From JAHECQ01 sp047638695 (GTDB lineage Bacteria > Actinomycetota > Acidimicrobiia > Acidimicrobiales > SZUA-35): 26,151 nucleotides of DNA. Below are positions 15,786-22,667 of this stretch, in pieces. The position numbers were made by a program, and so were the translations under genes. Where the stretch lies: NCBI GenBank assembly GCA_047638695.1, contig JBLINY010000065.1:1-26151 (forward strand), given 5' to 3'. Numbering within the stretch: position 1 is the first letter of the stretch; the number at the start of each line of letters is the position of its first letter. The notes under the pieces are model-generated. The model was given only the letters and a program-made list of their open reading frames with translations, was not told the origin of the DNA and ran no database searches.

Positions 15786-17021
15786 ATGATCTCCCTCGAG
15801 GAAGCGCAGGCCCGCATCGATCGTGACATCTCGGTCTTGGCGCCGGTAAGGCGACCAATCGGCGAGACGCGGGGCCAGGTGCTGGCCGAGTCGGTGTCGA
15901 GCGCCGAAGCCATTCCCCCTTTCGACAACACGGCAATGGACGGCTTCGCGGTGCGGGCTTCCGACACCGTCGGCGCCAGTGAAGATGCCCCGGTAAACAT
16001 CCCGGTGGTCGCCACCATCGCCGCAGGTTCGGTGGCCGATCGCCCGCTGGAAGCGGGCGAGGTGATGCGCATCATGACCGGGGCACCGATGCCCGACGGT
16101 GCCGACGCCGTGATCATGGTCGAGCTCACTCGGCCGGCGGGTGAGACCGCCATCGAGCTATTGGCCGAGGTCCCGGTCGGCAATCATGTGCGTCCCGCCG
16201 GTGACGATCTGTCGGCCGGTGTGGTGGTGTTCTCACCTGGCGAGGTCATCACGGCCGGGCATATCGGGGTAATGGCCAGCGTTGGTGTCGCCGAAGTGCT
16301 CGTTCATCCCCGACCCCGCGTTGGCGTGTTTTCCACCGGTGACGAACTCATGGTTGGGCCGGTCGAACTCGGACCGGGTCAGATTCGCGATTCGAACCGA
16401 CCGACGCTGTTGGCCTTGGTCGAGGAGGCGGGATGCGAAGCCATTGACCTCGGCCTTCTCCGTGATGATGAGGCGGTCATCGAAGCCGCCCTCCTTGGTG
16501 CTGTGGGCGCTGAGGGTGAGGATGCACGGGTGGATGTGCTGCTCACGTCCGGTGGAGTAAGCATGGGCGACTTCGATTTCGTAAAGTCGGTTCTGGGCAG
16601 GCTTGGGGACATGAACTGGATGCAGGTGGCGATCAAGCCGGCCAAGCCGTTGGCGTTCGGCCTGTTGGGTTCGACGCCGGTATTCGGCCTGCCTGGCAAT
16701 CCGGTGAGCTCGATGGTGAGTTTCGAGCTGTTCGCCCGCCCAGGGTTGCGAAAGATGATGGGACGACCCGATACCGGCCGGCCCATGGTGATGGCGTTGG
16801 CCGATGAGCCCCTGCGCCGGCACAACGACGACAAGACTCATTTCCAGCGGGTCGTGGTGGCCCAGCAAGCCGACGGAGCTTGGCGGGTGCGGTCAGCGGG
16901 CGGGCAAGGATCTCATCAGCTCAGTGCTATGGCGACGGCCAATGGCCTGGCCGTGCTACCGCCAAGCGACGGTGTCGACGAAGGCGGCGTCGTTCGGGTG
17001 ATGCAGCTCGACCTGGGCTGA
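15786..17021 (+). CDS. moeA: Molybdopterin molybdenumtransferase (MoeA/gephyrin family; possible Glp)
   Basis: A 411-residue MoeA-type protein that inserts molybdate into adenylylated molybdopterin. In order: N-terminal PPFDNTAMDGFAVRA, GEVMRIMTGAPMPDGADAV, the molybdopterin-binding domain with VGVFSTGDEL, LLTSGGVSMGDFDFVK, KPAKPLAFG and GLPGNPVSSMVSFE, and a C-terminal beta domain. Catalytic-domain residues look intact. In Corynebacterium a MoeA-like protein named Glp sits in the same galU neighbourhood and works in cell division with a membrane receptor, GlpR. A GlpR/SepX-like gene lies four genes along here, so this protein could serve either or both roles. It precedes moaA with a 99-bp gap. 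Confidence 0.93.
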   Translation: MISLEEAQARIDRDISVLAPVRRPIGETRGQVLAESVSSAEAIPPFDNTAMDGFAVRASDTVGASEDAPVNIPVVATIAAGSVADRPLEAGEVMRIMTGAPMPDGADAVIMVELTRPAGETAIELLAEVPVGNHVRPAGDDLSAGVVVFSPGEVITAGHIGVMASVGVAEVLVHPRPRVGVFSTGDELMVGPVELGPGQIRDSNRPTLLALVEEAGCEAIDLGLLRDDEAVIEAALLGAVGAEGEDARVDVLLTSGGVSMGDFDFVKSVLGRLGDMNWMQVAIKPAKPLAFGLLGSTPVFGLPGNPVSSMVSFELFARPGLRKMMGRPDTGRPMVMALADEPLRRHNDDKTHFQRVVVAQQADGAWRVRSAGGQGSHQLSAMATANGLAVLPPSDGVDEGGVVRVMQLDLG

Positions 17022-17108
17022 CGGATTGAGCAAGCAAGTCGCCAGTTGCGAAGCCCGGCTCGGAACCGAGATAGCAACCCCGCCTTAGGACACAGCGCCC
17101 GTCATGGG

Positions 17109-17114
17109 TACCCT
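17109..17114 (+). promoter_or_regulatory. Likely -10 box of moaA, leaderless
   Basis: TACCCT is followed by 6 nt (gagccc) and the ATG at 17121. A TTAGGA at 17085-17090 lies 18 bp upstream and could be a weak -35 element. This decides the start at 17121; the frame is open back to 17046 but those residues are not MoaA-like. Confidence 0.5.
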
Positions 17115-17120
17115 GAGCCC

Positions 17121-18113
17121 ATGGAACTGGTCGACCGCTTCGGTCGCAAGCACACCGATCTGCGCATCTCGGTTACTGACCGGTGCAACTTTCGTTGTGG
17201 CTACTGCATGCCAGAAGAAGGCATGGACTGGCTCGACCGTTCTGACCTGCTCACCTTCGAGGAGATCGAACGCACCGTTCGAGTGTTGGTGAAGAGTGCA
17301 GGTGTGCGCTCGGTACGCCTCACCGGCGGTGAGCCAACTATCCGGGCCCGGCTCCCGATTCTGGTCGAGAAGCTGGCGGCGCTCGACATCGATCTGGCCA
17401 TGACGACCAATGGCGCAACGCTCGCTCTGGTCGCCCACGATCTGCGGGCCGCAGGTCTTGATCGCATCAACGTCAGCCTCGACACCCTCGACGCCGACCG
17501 GTTCTTCGAGCTCACTCGTCGTCGTGAACTTCACAATGTGCTCGAAGGCATCGATGCTGCGATCGATGCCGGTTTCGAGCCGGTGAAGATCAATGCCGTA
17601 CTAATGCGGGGTATCAATGACGACGAGGTGCTCGACTTCCTCGAGTTGGGCCGCCGCAAGGGCGTGAACGTCCGTTTCATCGAGTTCATGCCGCTCGATG
17701 CCCAGGGTGAGTGGTCAAATGATCGGGTCGTCACCTACGACGAGATTCTCACCTTGGCCCATCAGCATTTCGACTTCGAACCCATTACTCGGGGCTCATC
17801 ACCGGCCGAGCGCTTCGGCTACACCGACGACGGATTCGCCCCAGGTGGAGGGGAGTTCGGCGTTATCGCCAGCGTCACTCAGCCCTTCTGCGAAAGCTGC
17901 GACCGCATGCGTCTCAGCGCCGAAGGTCAGTTGCGCAACTGTCTCTTCGCCCTTCGCCACGTCGACCTGCGCGAGGTTCTGCGCAACGGTGGCACCGACG
18001 ACGATCTCCTTCGTGCTGTTGCCGGTGAAGTGAAAGAGAAGTGGGCCGGCCACAGCATCAACCAGGTGCACTTCATCAAGCCGAGCAAGGGCATGAGTCA
18101 GCTCGGTGGTTGA
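17121..18113 (+). CDS. moaA: GTP 3',8-cyclase, radical-SAM enzyme of molybdenum cofactor synthesis
   Basis: A 330-residue MoaA. The N-terminal radical-SAM cluster motif is C22-x3-C26-x2-C29 (DRCNFRCGYC). SAM-binding blocks follow (LTGGEPTIR, MTTNGATLA, NVSLDTLDADRF). The second 4Fe-4S cluster that binds GTP is formed by CESCDRMRLSAEG and a third cysteine in LRNC. The protein ends in GG, the conserved C-terminal glycine pair needed for activity. It converts GTP to 3',8-cyclo-H2GTP, which MoaC, encoded next, turns into cyclic pyranopterin monophosphate. MoaD, MoaE and MoaB are not in the window. Confidence 0.97.
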   Translation: MELVDRFGRKHTDLRISVTDRCNFRCGYCMPEEGMDWLDRSDLLTFEEIERTVRVLVKSAGVRSVRLTGGEPTIRARLPILVEKLAALDIDLAMTTNGATLALVAHDLRAAGLDRINVSLDTLDADRFFELTRRRELHNVLEGIDAAIDAGFEPVKINAVLMRGINDDEVLDFLELGRRKGVNVRFIEFMPLDAQGEWSNDRVVTYDEILTLAHQHFDFEPITRGSSPAERFGYTDDGFAPGGGEFGVIASVTQPFCESCDRMRLSAEGQLRNCLFALRHVDLREVLRNGGTDDDLLRAVAGEVKEKWAGHSINQVHFIKPSKGMSQLGG

Positions 18114-18161
18114 CCCTGTGGTTGGCTGACTGCGGTCCGCTTATTGTGGCCTGATTGGCCC

Positions 18162-18167
18162 TACGGT
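18162..18167 (+). promoter_or_regulatory. Likely -10 box of moaC
   Basis: TACGGT ends 8 nt before the ATG at 18176, giving a leader of about 1-2 nt. It implies moaC can be expressed apart from moaA, 62 bp upstream. Confidence 0.4.
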
Positions 18168-18175
18168 GAAGGGCG

Positions 18176-18682
18176 ATGTCTGATCATCGTCTGACCCATC
18201 TCGATCCCCTTGGCAACGCTCGGATGGTGGATGTCACGCCGAAAGAACCCACGCCCCGACGGGCCATTGTGCGTGGCCGGGTTTACATGACGTCCGAAAC
18301 GGCCAGCCTGGTTGCGCAGCGGGCGATGTCGAAAGGCGATGTTCTCGCCGTCGCACGTGTCGCCGGTATCCAGGCGGCAAAACGCACCGCCGACCTCATC
18401 CCCCTGTGTCATCCAGTGATGGTCGGGGCGGTATTGATCAACTTCGAGATCGGCGACGACTACATCGAGATCGAGTCGCAGGTCGACACGGTCGATCGCA
18501 CCGGCGTCGAGATGGAAGCGCTCACTGCCTGCTCAGTGGCGGCGCTCACTATCTACGACATGTGCAAGTCGGCCGACAAGTCAATGGTTATCGGCGAGAT
18601 CGCACTGTGGGAGAAGATCGGTGGGAAGTCGGGCACGTATCGCCGTGAGCAAGCGCTGGCCGACCGGGACGAGACAAAATGA
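18176..18682 (+). CDS. moaC: Cyclic pyranopterin monophosphate synthase
   Basis: A 168-residue MoaC. Diagnostic blocks are LTHLDPLGNARMVDVTPK at the N-terminus, KGDVLAVARVAGIQAAKRTADLIPLCHP with the active-site lysines and histidine, DRTGVEMEALTACSVAALTIYDMCKSADK and the closing GGKSGTYRRE. Length is normal. It completes the first step of molybdenum-cofactor synthesis begun by MoaA. Confidence 0.97.
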   Translation: MSDHRLTHLDPLGNARMVDVTPKEPTPRRAIVRGRVYMTSETASLVAQRAMSKGDVLAVARVAGIQAAKRTADLIPLCHPVMVGAVLINFEIGDDYIEIESQVDTVDRTGVEMEALTACSVAALTIYDMCKSADKSMVIGEIALWEKIGGKSGTYRREQALADRDETK

Positions 18683-18729
18683 ACCGCTTGGCGAATCGCT
18701 GTTCCGTGGGGACGCTCGGTTCCGTGTGG

Positions 18730-18758
18730 TTGTTGCTCACTCTGGGTCGTAGTACGGT
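18730..18758 (+). promoter_or_regulatory. Candidate promoter of the SepX/GlpR-like gene
   Basis: TTGTTG (18730-18735), a 17-bp spacer and TACGGT (18753-18758) form a plausible sigma-70-type promoter. Transcription would start near 18765, leaving a leader of about 50 nt. This gene therefore differs from most neighbours, whose messages look leaderless. Confidence 0.4.
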
Positions 18759-18815
18759 CCGGCCGGTGGAAACCCGGCTCTCCGCCGACCGGGTGGGTAG
18801 AAGAGAGAAAACTGC

Positions 18816-19292
18816 ATGAACCTGATCCAGACACTCGCTCTGGTCGGTCTTGCTGCTGTGTGGGCCTGGGTTCTGGGTCGTCCACTGCTGCAAAACCTTT
18901 TCAACGTCGCCCGTCGTGACCCTGTTGGTCATTTCAGTCGTCAATTGTCGGTACTGGGCCGCGCTCCCGAGCGCTCATTGGCCCAGAGTTCGCTGACGAC
19001 CAGCCCACAGGCCACCAGTGGGCAGGCTTGGGGTCGACAGCCGGCCACCAAGCGCCGCCTGCAGCTGATGATGGCCCTGGTTCTCTCGGTCATGGTCTCA
19101 GCCGTTCTGGCTGCGGTGATGCAAGGCATCTTCGTCTGGCAGCTCGGACTGCTCGGCTTGATGCTGGTCACCTATTTCGGACTGGCTGCTCGAGCCGGTG
19201 CCTATGAGGCCGAGCGTGGCTCGAAGGTCACCTACCTCAACGCCGGACGGACCAGCAATCCGGTCCAGATACAGGCCGTCGGCGAGCGCTGA
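18816..19292 (+). CDS. SepX/GlpR-like actinobacterial membrane protein
   Basis: A 158-residue membrane protein. An N-terminal helix (about 5-22, TLALVGLAAVWAWVLGRPLL) is followed by RRDPVGHFSRQLSVLGR, a polar linker, a basic KRRLQL, then two hydrophobic helices (about 88-107 and 109-127) and a short polar tail. This arrangement, a V/AxWxxVLxxPL helix, an FxxxLxxLxR segment and RRR plus paired helices ending in YxxLxxR, resembles the actinobacterial divisome proteins SepX (Streptomyces) and GlpR (Corynebacterium). The latter lies in the galU-glp neighbourhood, as here. The protein is shorter than typical members, with little C-terminal extension. Identification rests on pattern and gene order and is not certain. 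The ATG at 18816 has a purine-rich AGAAGAGAG upstream. Confidence 0.55.
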   Translation: MNLIQTLALVGLAAVWAWVLGRPLLQNLFNVARRDPVGHFSRQLSVLGRAPERSLAQSSLTTSPQATSGQAWGRQPATKRRLQLMMALVLSVMVSAVLAAVMQGIFVWQLGLLGLMLVTYFGLAARAGAYEAERGSKVTYLNAGRTSNPVQIQAVGER

Positions 19293-19351
19293 GCAGCTCG
19301 GCAAGAACTGCACGGCTCGAATGCGGGCACTGCTAGGATGACCCTCCCTTC

Positions 19352-19426
<75 letters not shown>

Positions 19427-19430
19427 TTCC

Positions 19431-19473
19431 AAACCCCCTTGTTCGGCGGCGTCACCGTTGGACCGGGGGGTTT
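19431..19473 (+). terminator. Rho-independent terminator after the tRNA
   Basis: AAACCCCC (19431-19438) pairs with GGGGGTTT (19466-19473). The intervening bases can extend the stem through GTTCGGCGG and CCGTTGGAC with wobble pairs around a short CGTCA loop. T-rich bases follow. It lies 5 bp past the tRNA end. Confidence 0.8.
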
Positions 19474-19566
19474 CCTCGTTTTCAGCCGAGCCCGCAGTCA
19501 GGCCGTAGTCAGGCCGCAGGAAATCGCAGTCTTCGCCGTCGCGAGTTGGTCTAGTCGTTGGCATGA

Positions 19567-19776
19567 TCTTCCCGAGATGTCGGTACCGAGTGGCTCAGGA
19601 CTCCAAGACGCGAGGTGACCCTTCCCTTGGTCCCGGGTGCGATCGACCGGCTGGAAGAGGGGATCACTGTGGCCGATGTCGGTTGTGGTTGCGGCCACGC
19701 CATCAATGGCATGGCCAACGGATCTCTGACGTGTGCCGTGTCGGTCGAAGGCTTCAGGGCGCTGGGCGTAGGCTTG
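19567..19776 (+). pseudogene. Relict of a SAM-dependent methyltransferase
   Basis: After a TGA at 19564 one frame reads TEWLRTPRREVTLPLVPGA and then DRLEEGITVADVGCGCGHAINGMA. LPLVPGAxxRLExGxxVADVGCGxG is the segment around motif I (SAM-binding glycine loop) of class I methyltransferases with an N-terminal winged helix. The sequence loses similarity after GMA. Nothing of the N-terminal domain or the rest of the fold is present, and no start is preserved. It looks like a short remnant left by deletion, lying next to the tRNA gene and just before the thioredoxin-fold gene. Confidence 0.55.
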
Positions 19777-19781
19777 GGACT

Positions 19782-20087
19782 GTGCAGGTCACGTTGCTCT
19801 ATTTCGAAGAGTGCCCGAATTGGGTCGAGGTCGATGGGCATCTCGAGATGCTCGCCGCAGAGTTCGACGGACTGCATATCAGTCGCGAGGTGGTGGACAC
19901 GCCGGAGGCGGCCGAAGCGTTCCGGTTCCGAGGGTCGCCGAGTGTGCTCATCGACGGCGTCGACCCATTCGCTGATCCGTCTGCGCCGGTGGGTCTTTCG
20001 TGTCGCGTCTATGCGACTCCTCAGGGCATGGCGGGGTCGCCAACGTTTGAGCAGTTGCGCGACATCGTTGTTCGCTCGTTGCACTGA
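19782..20087 (+). CDS. Small thioredoxin-fold protein with an ECPNW motif
   Basis: A 101-residue protein starting at GTG 19782 (VQVTLLYFEECPNW). It has a thioredoxin-like pattern: first strand VTLLYF, a single active-site cysteine C-P-N-W in place of CxxC, then a SREVVDTPEAAEAFRFRGSPSVLIDG core with the cis-proline-type GSPS turn, and a conserved DPFADP plus CRVY block. Similar small proteins are found near mercury and arsenic resistance or alkylmercury-lyase genes, but none is seen here, so the role is unknown. A redox or metal-transfer function is an inference from the fold. The frame is open upstream to 19563, but that part is Arg-rich and out of frame with the methyltransferase relic, so it is not counted. 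Confidence 0.75.
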   Translation: MQVTLLYFEECPNWVEVDGHLEMLAAEFDGLHISREVVDTPEAAEAFRFRGSPSVLIDGVDPFADPSAPVGLSCRVYATPQGMAGSPTFEQLRDIVVRSLH

Positions 20088-20128
20088 ACTCACCATCGAT
20101 TGTTCTGATCGGGTCAGCCTGAAATTGT

Positions 20129-20157
20129 TTGTCTGGTACTACCAGTGGTATTACCAT
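20129..20157 (+). promoter_or_regulatory. Promoter of the first toxin-antitoxin pair
   Basis: TTGTCT (20129-20134), a 17-bp spacer and TACCAT (20152-20157), which ends 7 nt before the antitoxin ATG at 20165. The message should be leaderless or nearly so. The paired palindromes at 20134-20156 fill the spacer and reach into the -10 box. Confidence 0.6.
20134..20156. promoter_or_regulatory. Twin palindromic operator of the RHH antitoxin
   Basis: TGGTACTACCA (20134-20144) and TGGTATTACCA (20146-20156) are two 11-bp palindromes with a 12-bp repeat spacing, about one helical turn. They cover the promoter of the downstream pair. Ribbon-helix-helix antitoxins bind such tandem short palindromes cooperatively, so autoregulation is the likely function. 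Confidence 0.7.
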
Positions 20158-20164
20158 ACATTGC

Positions 20165-20419
20165 ATGGCTGTCACCAAACGATCCGTCTCGCTCGACGAC
20201 TCCATTGCCGCTCGAGTTGAACGCGCCGCAGTCGAAGAAGGAGTGTCGTTCTCGGCATGGCTCACCAGCGCAGCGGAGCACTCGCTGCTCATCCGTGAAG
20301 GCATGCAGGGCGTGACCGAATGGGAAGCGGAGGCTGGGCCGCTCACTGCGGCGGAACTTGCAGCAGGTGAGGTCCTGCTCAACCGCCTTCTCCACGACAC
20401 CGCCCGAGAGTCTGCGTGA
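20165..20419 (+). CDS. vapB: Ribbon-helix-helix antitoxin (VapB-type)
   Basis: 84 residues from the ATG at 20165. The N-terminus KRSVSLDDSIAARVERAAVEEGVSFSAWLTSAA is a ribbon-helix-helix DNA-binding domain: strand KRSVSL, first helix DDSIAARVERAA, second helix FSAWLTSAAEHSL. The acidic, alanine-rich C-terminal half (ELAAGEVLLNRLL) would wrap the toxin. The stop overlaps the toxin start by 4 nt (GTGA). Upstream starts in the same frame lie inside the operator and are unlikely. Confidence 0.85.
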   Translation: MAVTKRSVSLDDSIAARVERAAVEEGVSFSAWLTSAAEHSLLIREGMQGVTEWEAEAGPLTAAELAAGEVLLNRLLHDTARESA

Positions 20420-20802
20420 GCGCGAACGGGCTCACCTACGACACCGGGGCCTTGATCGCAGCGGAGCGCGACGAGCGGATTCTCTGGTCACTGCACCGGG
20501 CCGCTCTCCGCCGCGGCATCGCCCCGACCGTTCCAGTTGGCGTTCTCGCCGAAGCGTGGCGAGGCGGGCCGCAACACCAGATCTCACGTTTGCTCAAAGG
20601 CTGCCGGATCGAGGATATGCAAGAGCTCCAGGCCCGTACGGTCGGAACACTGATCGGCCGAAGTGGTCTGATCGACATCGTGGACGCCGCAGTTGTCGAA
20701 GGAGCCGAGCGCCGGGGTGACGCTGTTGTCACTTCGAATCGACCGCACATCGAACAGGTGGCTGACGTTGCCGGGGGATCAATTCCGATCTTCGACGTTT
20801 AG
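20416..20802 (+). CDS. vapC: PIN-domain toxin (VapC-type ribonuclease)
   Basis: 128 residues from GTG 20416. The PIN pattern of acidic residues is visible: D9 in LTYDTGALIAAE, the glutamate in VLAEAWRGG, aspartates in GLIDIVDAAVVEGAERRGDAVVTSN. These coordinate magnesium and cut RNA; VapC toxins usually cleave tRNA or rRNA. Size is typical. It is translationally coupled to the RHH antitoxin, which blocks it. The target RNA cannot be told from sequence. Confidence 0.88.
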   Translation: MSANGLTYDTGALIAAERDERILWSLHRAALRRGIAPTVPVGVLAEAWRGGPQHQISRLLKGCRIEDMQELQARTVGTLIGRSGLIDIVDAAVVEGAERRGDAVVTSNRPHIEQVADVAGGSIPIFDV

Positions 20803-21056
20803 CACCAATATCGGTTGCTCGGCGGTCAAGCAAGCGAGTCGCTGAAGCGCTCCCGATGCCGGAGAGAGCGCATCGGCTGCTGTTGCCCCCGACGGCTGCA
20901 TCCCTCGCCTGATGCCGGCTCCCGAGTGGGAATCGGAGGTCAGCGGCGTGCCGATATGTGTGAGCCGAGAGAAAGGCCATTCACCAGGGGAGTCAGCTCT
21001 GAGCGAACAAACCAAAGCCCGTTCGCACGAAAGGTCGTGACGGAATCGAGCCTGAG
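20803..21056. other. Intergenic stretch between two toxin-antitoxin modules
   Basis: About 250 bases with no frame that resembles a known family and no clear hairpin. It may be remnant sequence from insertion of one of the modules. Confidence 0.4.
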
Positions 21057-21076
21057 TGATACCATCTGATATCATG
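21057..21076. promoter_or_regulatory. Probable operator and promoter of the second toxin-antitoxin pair
   Basis: TGATACCATC and TGATATCATG are direct 10-bp repeats (8 of 10 identical) lying end to end; the second contains the palindrome TGATATCA. TACCAT at 21060-21065 within it can act as a -10 box with start near 21072. A GGAGG (21076-21080) sits 6 nt before the ATG at 21087. Confidence 0.5.
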
Positions 21077-21086
21077 GAGGTTGGCG

Positions 21087-21308
21087 ATGGCTGACATTCT
21101 GATCCGAGACGTACCCGACGAGGTACTCGCAGCAATCGACGCCAAGGCGAAACGCGTCGGGCTATCGCGCACCGAATACCTGCGACGTGCCCTGGAACGA
21201 GAGAGCGCTCAAGCCAACGGCCCAGTCGACATCGACCAGCTCGCACAGTTGGCCGCGCTGACGCAAGATCTCGAGGACCCAGATGTCATTAGCGACGCCT
21301 GGTCATGA
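21087..21308 (+). CDS. vapB: FitA/VapB-like ribbon-helix-helix antitoxin
   Basis: 73 residues from ATG 21087, which has GGAGG at the right distance; the TTG at 21081 is less likely. MADILIRDVPDEVLAAIDAKA followed by RVGLSRTEYLRRALERE is the FitA/Arc-type ribbon-helix-helix with its characteristic ILIRDVPDEV strand. The C-terminal LAALTQDLEDPDVISDAWS matches the toxin-binding tail of VapB proteins. It overlaps the toxin by 4 nt (ATGA). Confidence 0.88.
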   Translation: MADILIRDVPDEVLAAIDAKAKRVGLSRTEYLRRALERESAQANGPVDIDQLAQLAALTQDLEDPDVISDAWS

Positions 21309-21712
21309 CGACCTGGCTCATCGACAAGTCCGCAGTCAGCCGGCTGCACTTGGCGGACAACGCAGCCGAATGGGCAGAGCGGATCGAACGAGGACTCGTA
21401 CGAATCAGCACCGTTACCCAACTCGAGGTCGGCTACTCCGCACGCTCGGGGGCGGACCACCGAACGGTGCTGCACTCCTCACCGATTGCTTCGATGCCAG
21501 TCGAGTACCTCACACCGAAGATCGAGGATCGGGCCGTTGAGGTCCAATCAGCCCTCGCTTCGATCGGTCAGCATCGAGCGCCTTCGATCCCCGATCTACT
21601 CATCGGAGCCATTGCCGAGCTTGCAGAACTCACCGTCCTGCACGTCGACAAGGATTTCGATCTCATCGCACAGATCACAGGCCAATCGGTTGAGTGCCTC
21701 GACGTCACGTGA
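21305..21712 (+). CDS. vapC: PIN-domain toxin (VapC-type ribonuclease)
   Basis: 135 residues. It starts TTWLIDKSAVSRL with the first metal-binding aspartate, has the glutamate in TQLEVGYSARS, and the C-terminal pair in IPDLLIGAIAELAELTVLHVDKDFDLIA. This is the classic order of mycobacterial-type VapC toxins. Coupled to the upstream antitoxin by a 4-nt overlap. Two short hairpins just past the stop (21720-21732 and 21748-21767) could slow transcription, though neither has a T-tract. Confidence 0.9.
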   Translation: MTTWLIDKSAVSRLHLADNAAEWAERIERGLVRISTVTQLEVGYSARSGADHRTVLHSSPIASMPVEYLTPKIEDRAVEVQSALASIGQHRAPSIPDLLIGAIAELAELTVLHVDKDFDLIAQITGQSVECLDVT

Positions 21713-21719
21713 TTCCACG

Positions 21720-21767
21720 AGCCGGACCGGCTGCAGCGCTCACCGAGTGTCCCGTTGAGCTGGGACA
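21720..21767. repeat. Two perfect inverted repeats after the second vapC
   Basis: AGCCGG-A-CCGGCT (21720-21732) and TGTCCC with GGGACA (21748-21753 and 21762-21767, 8-base loop). No U-rich tail follows either, so they are not ordinary terminators. They may be remnants of a mobile-element end or a REP-type motif. Confidence 0.4.
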
Positions 21768-21786
21768 AGCGTGGCTCAGTTGTTGA

Positions 21787-21930
21787 CCGCTCGATAACGC
21801 GCACGCCGGTCGTAAACCAGACCTGCTAGAGATCGGCACATCGGCGCTCGGCCAGACGCTCGAGAACGTGTGTCGACGCGACGACCTAGCGAAGTTGGTT
21901 GTCGTTCACGGTTCGGCTTCACCCCGACGA
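21787..21930 (+). pseudogene. Possible relict of a minimal nucleotidyltransferase (MNT) gene
   Basis: After a TGA at 21784 one frame reads KPDLLEIGTSALGQTLENVC and continues RRDDLAKLVVVHGSA. The pattern LxxxCRRxxxxKLxxFGSA is typical of the start of MNT nucleotidyltransferases found in HEPN/MNT toxin-antitoxin pairs, with VHGSA in place of FGSA. The catalytic GSxxxxxxDxD cannot be followed because similarity stops where the opposite-strand vapC begins. Low confidence: the resemblance is short. Confidence 0.25.
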
Positions 21931-22362
21931 TCAGTCGAGCGTTGCGGGAGCCGCTGGAAGTCCAACAGCAGCGGCCCCAGCGTGAAGACGCTTATCCCAC
22001 GCAGCAACGATGACCTCCGGCGAACCGAGAGCCAGAGCACTTGCAAGATGAACTGCGTCGGCTCCCCGCAGTCGGTGCAGGACAGCCAGCTCGCCGGCCA
22101 CTCTTTCGACGTCGGCCGAGAGTTCGATCGGACGCATCGAGGACCAGAAGATCTCCCATTCATCTGCTGCTGCGGAGGCGTCGGATGCAGTGAGGTCGTG
22201 ATTGCGGCGCGCTGCTGCGAGAGCTGCGCAGACTTCGGGATATGCGAGCCGGCTCGACAGTGCAGCGTCGCATGCGTTCCACAGCGCTGCTGCCACGTCG
22301 GATCCCGTCTCGTCGAGCACGAGTTTGACGAGCGCGCTGGAATCGAAATAGACGATGGCCAC
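21931..22362 (-). CDS. vapC: PIN-domain toxin (VapC-type ribonuclease)
   Basis: 143 residues from the GTG at 22362. The N-terminal IVYFDSSALVKLVLDE holds the first aspartate; the glutamate is in RLAYPEVCAALAAARR; the C-terminal acidic group is in LRGADAVHLASALALG and VAAWDKRLH. This is the VapC subgroup usually paired with Phd/YefM-type antitoxins, and that is the partner here, separated by only 2 nt. It lies in the opposite direction to the two modules before it. Confidence 0.9.
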   Translation of the reverse strand: MAIVYFDSSALVKLVLDETGSDVAAALWNACDAALSSRLAYPEVCAALAAARRNHDLTASDASAAADEWEIFWSSMRPIELSADVERVAGELAVLHRLRGADAVHLASALALGSPEVIVAAWDKRLHAGAAAVGLPAAPATLD

Positions 22363-22364
22363 CT

Positions 22365-22628
22365 TCAGCGGCGCTGCTCGCTGATGATTTCAGCCACTGG
22401 GCGCTTCGGCTTTGGCCGGGATTGACCGCCAGCGATCGGGCGCGATGATCGGGTGGGACGACTGATCACACCTTCGGTGGTCAGACGGTCGAGGACCGGG
22501 GTGGCATCGAGTGCGACGATTCGGGCGACCGGCGTCCCTCGATCGGTGATGACGACATCGTTGCCGTCACGTGCAGCGTCGATCCATTTACCGAGGTGAG
22601 CTCTGAGTTCTGTGACGGCGACATCCAT
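22365..22628 (-). CDS. Phd/YefM-type antitoxin
   Basis: 87 residues. MDVAVTELRAHLGKWIDAARDGNDVVITDRGTPVARIVALD is the Phd/YefM DNA-binding fold (VxELRxHLGxxIxxxxxGxxVxITxRGxPVARI). The C-terminal half is basic and Pro-rich, with a VAEIISEQRR end that should contact the toxin. ATG 22628 is set by a TACACT box 7 nt upstream. An inverted repeat upstream is the likely autoregulatory operator. Confidence 0.9.
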   Translation of the reverse strand: MDVAVTELRAHLGKWIDAARDGNDVVITDRGTPVARIVALDATPVLDRLTTEGVISRPTRSSRPIAGGQSRPKPKRPVAEIISEQRR

Positions 22629-22635
22629 GAGACGT

Positions 22636-22667
22636 AGTGTACATTTGAAAGTAATCTTAAACGTACA
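22636..22667 (-). promoter_or_regulatory. Promoter and operator of the Phd-VapC module
   Basis: On the reverse strand TACACT (22636-22641) ends 7 nt before the ATG at 22628. An inverted repeat surrounds the promoter: TGTACATTT (22638-22646) and AAACGTACA (22659-22667), matching at 8 of 9 positions around a 12-base AT-rich centre. It overlaps the -10 box and reaches where the -35 box would be. Confidence 0.55.
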
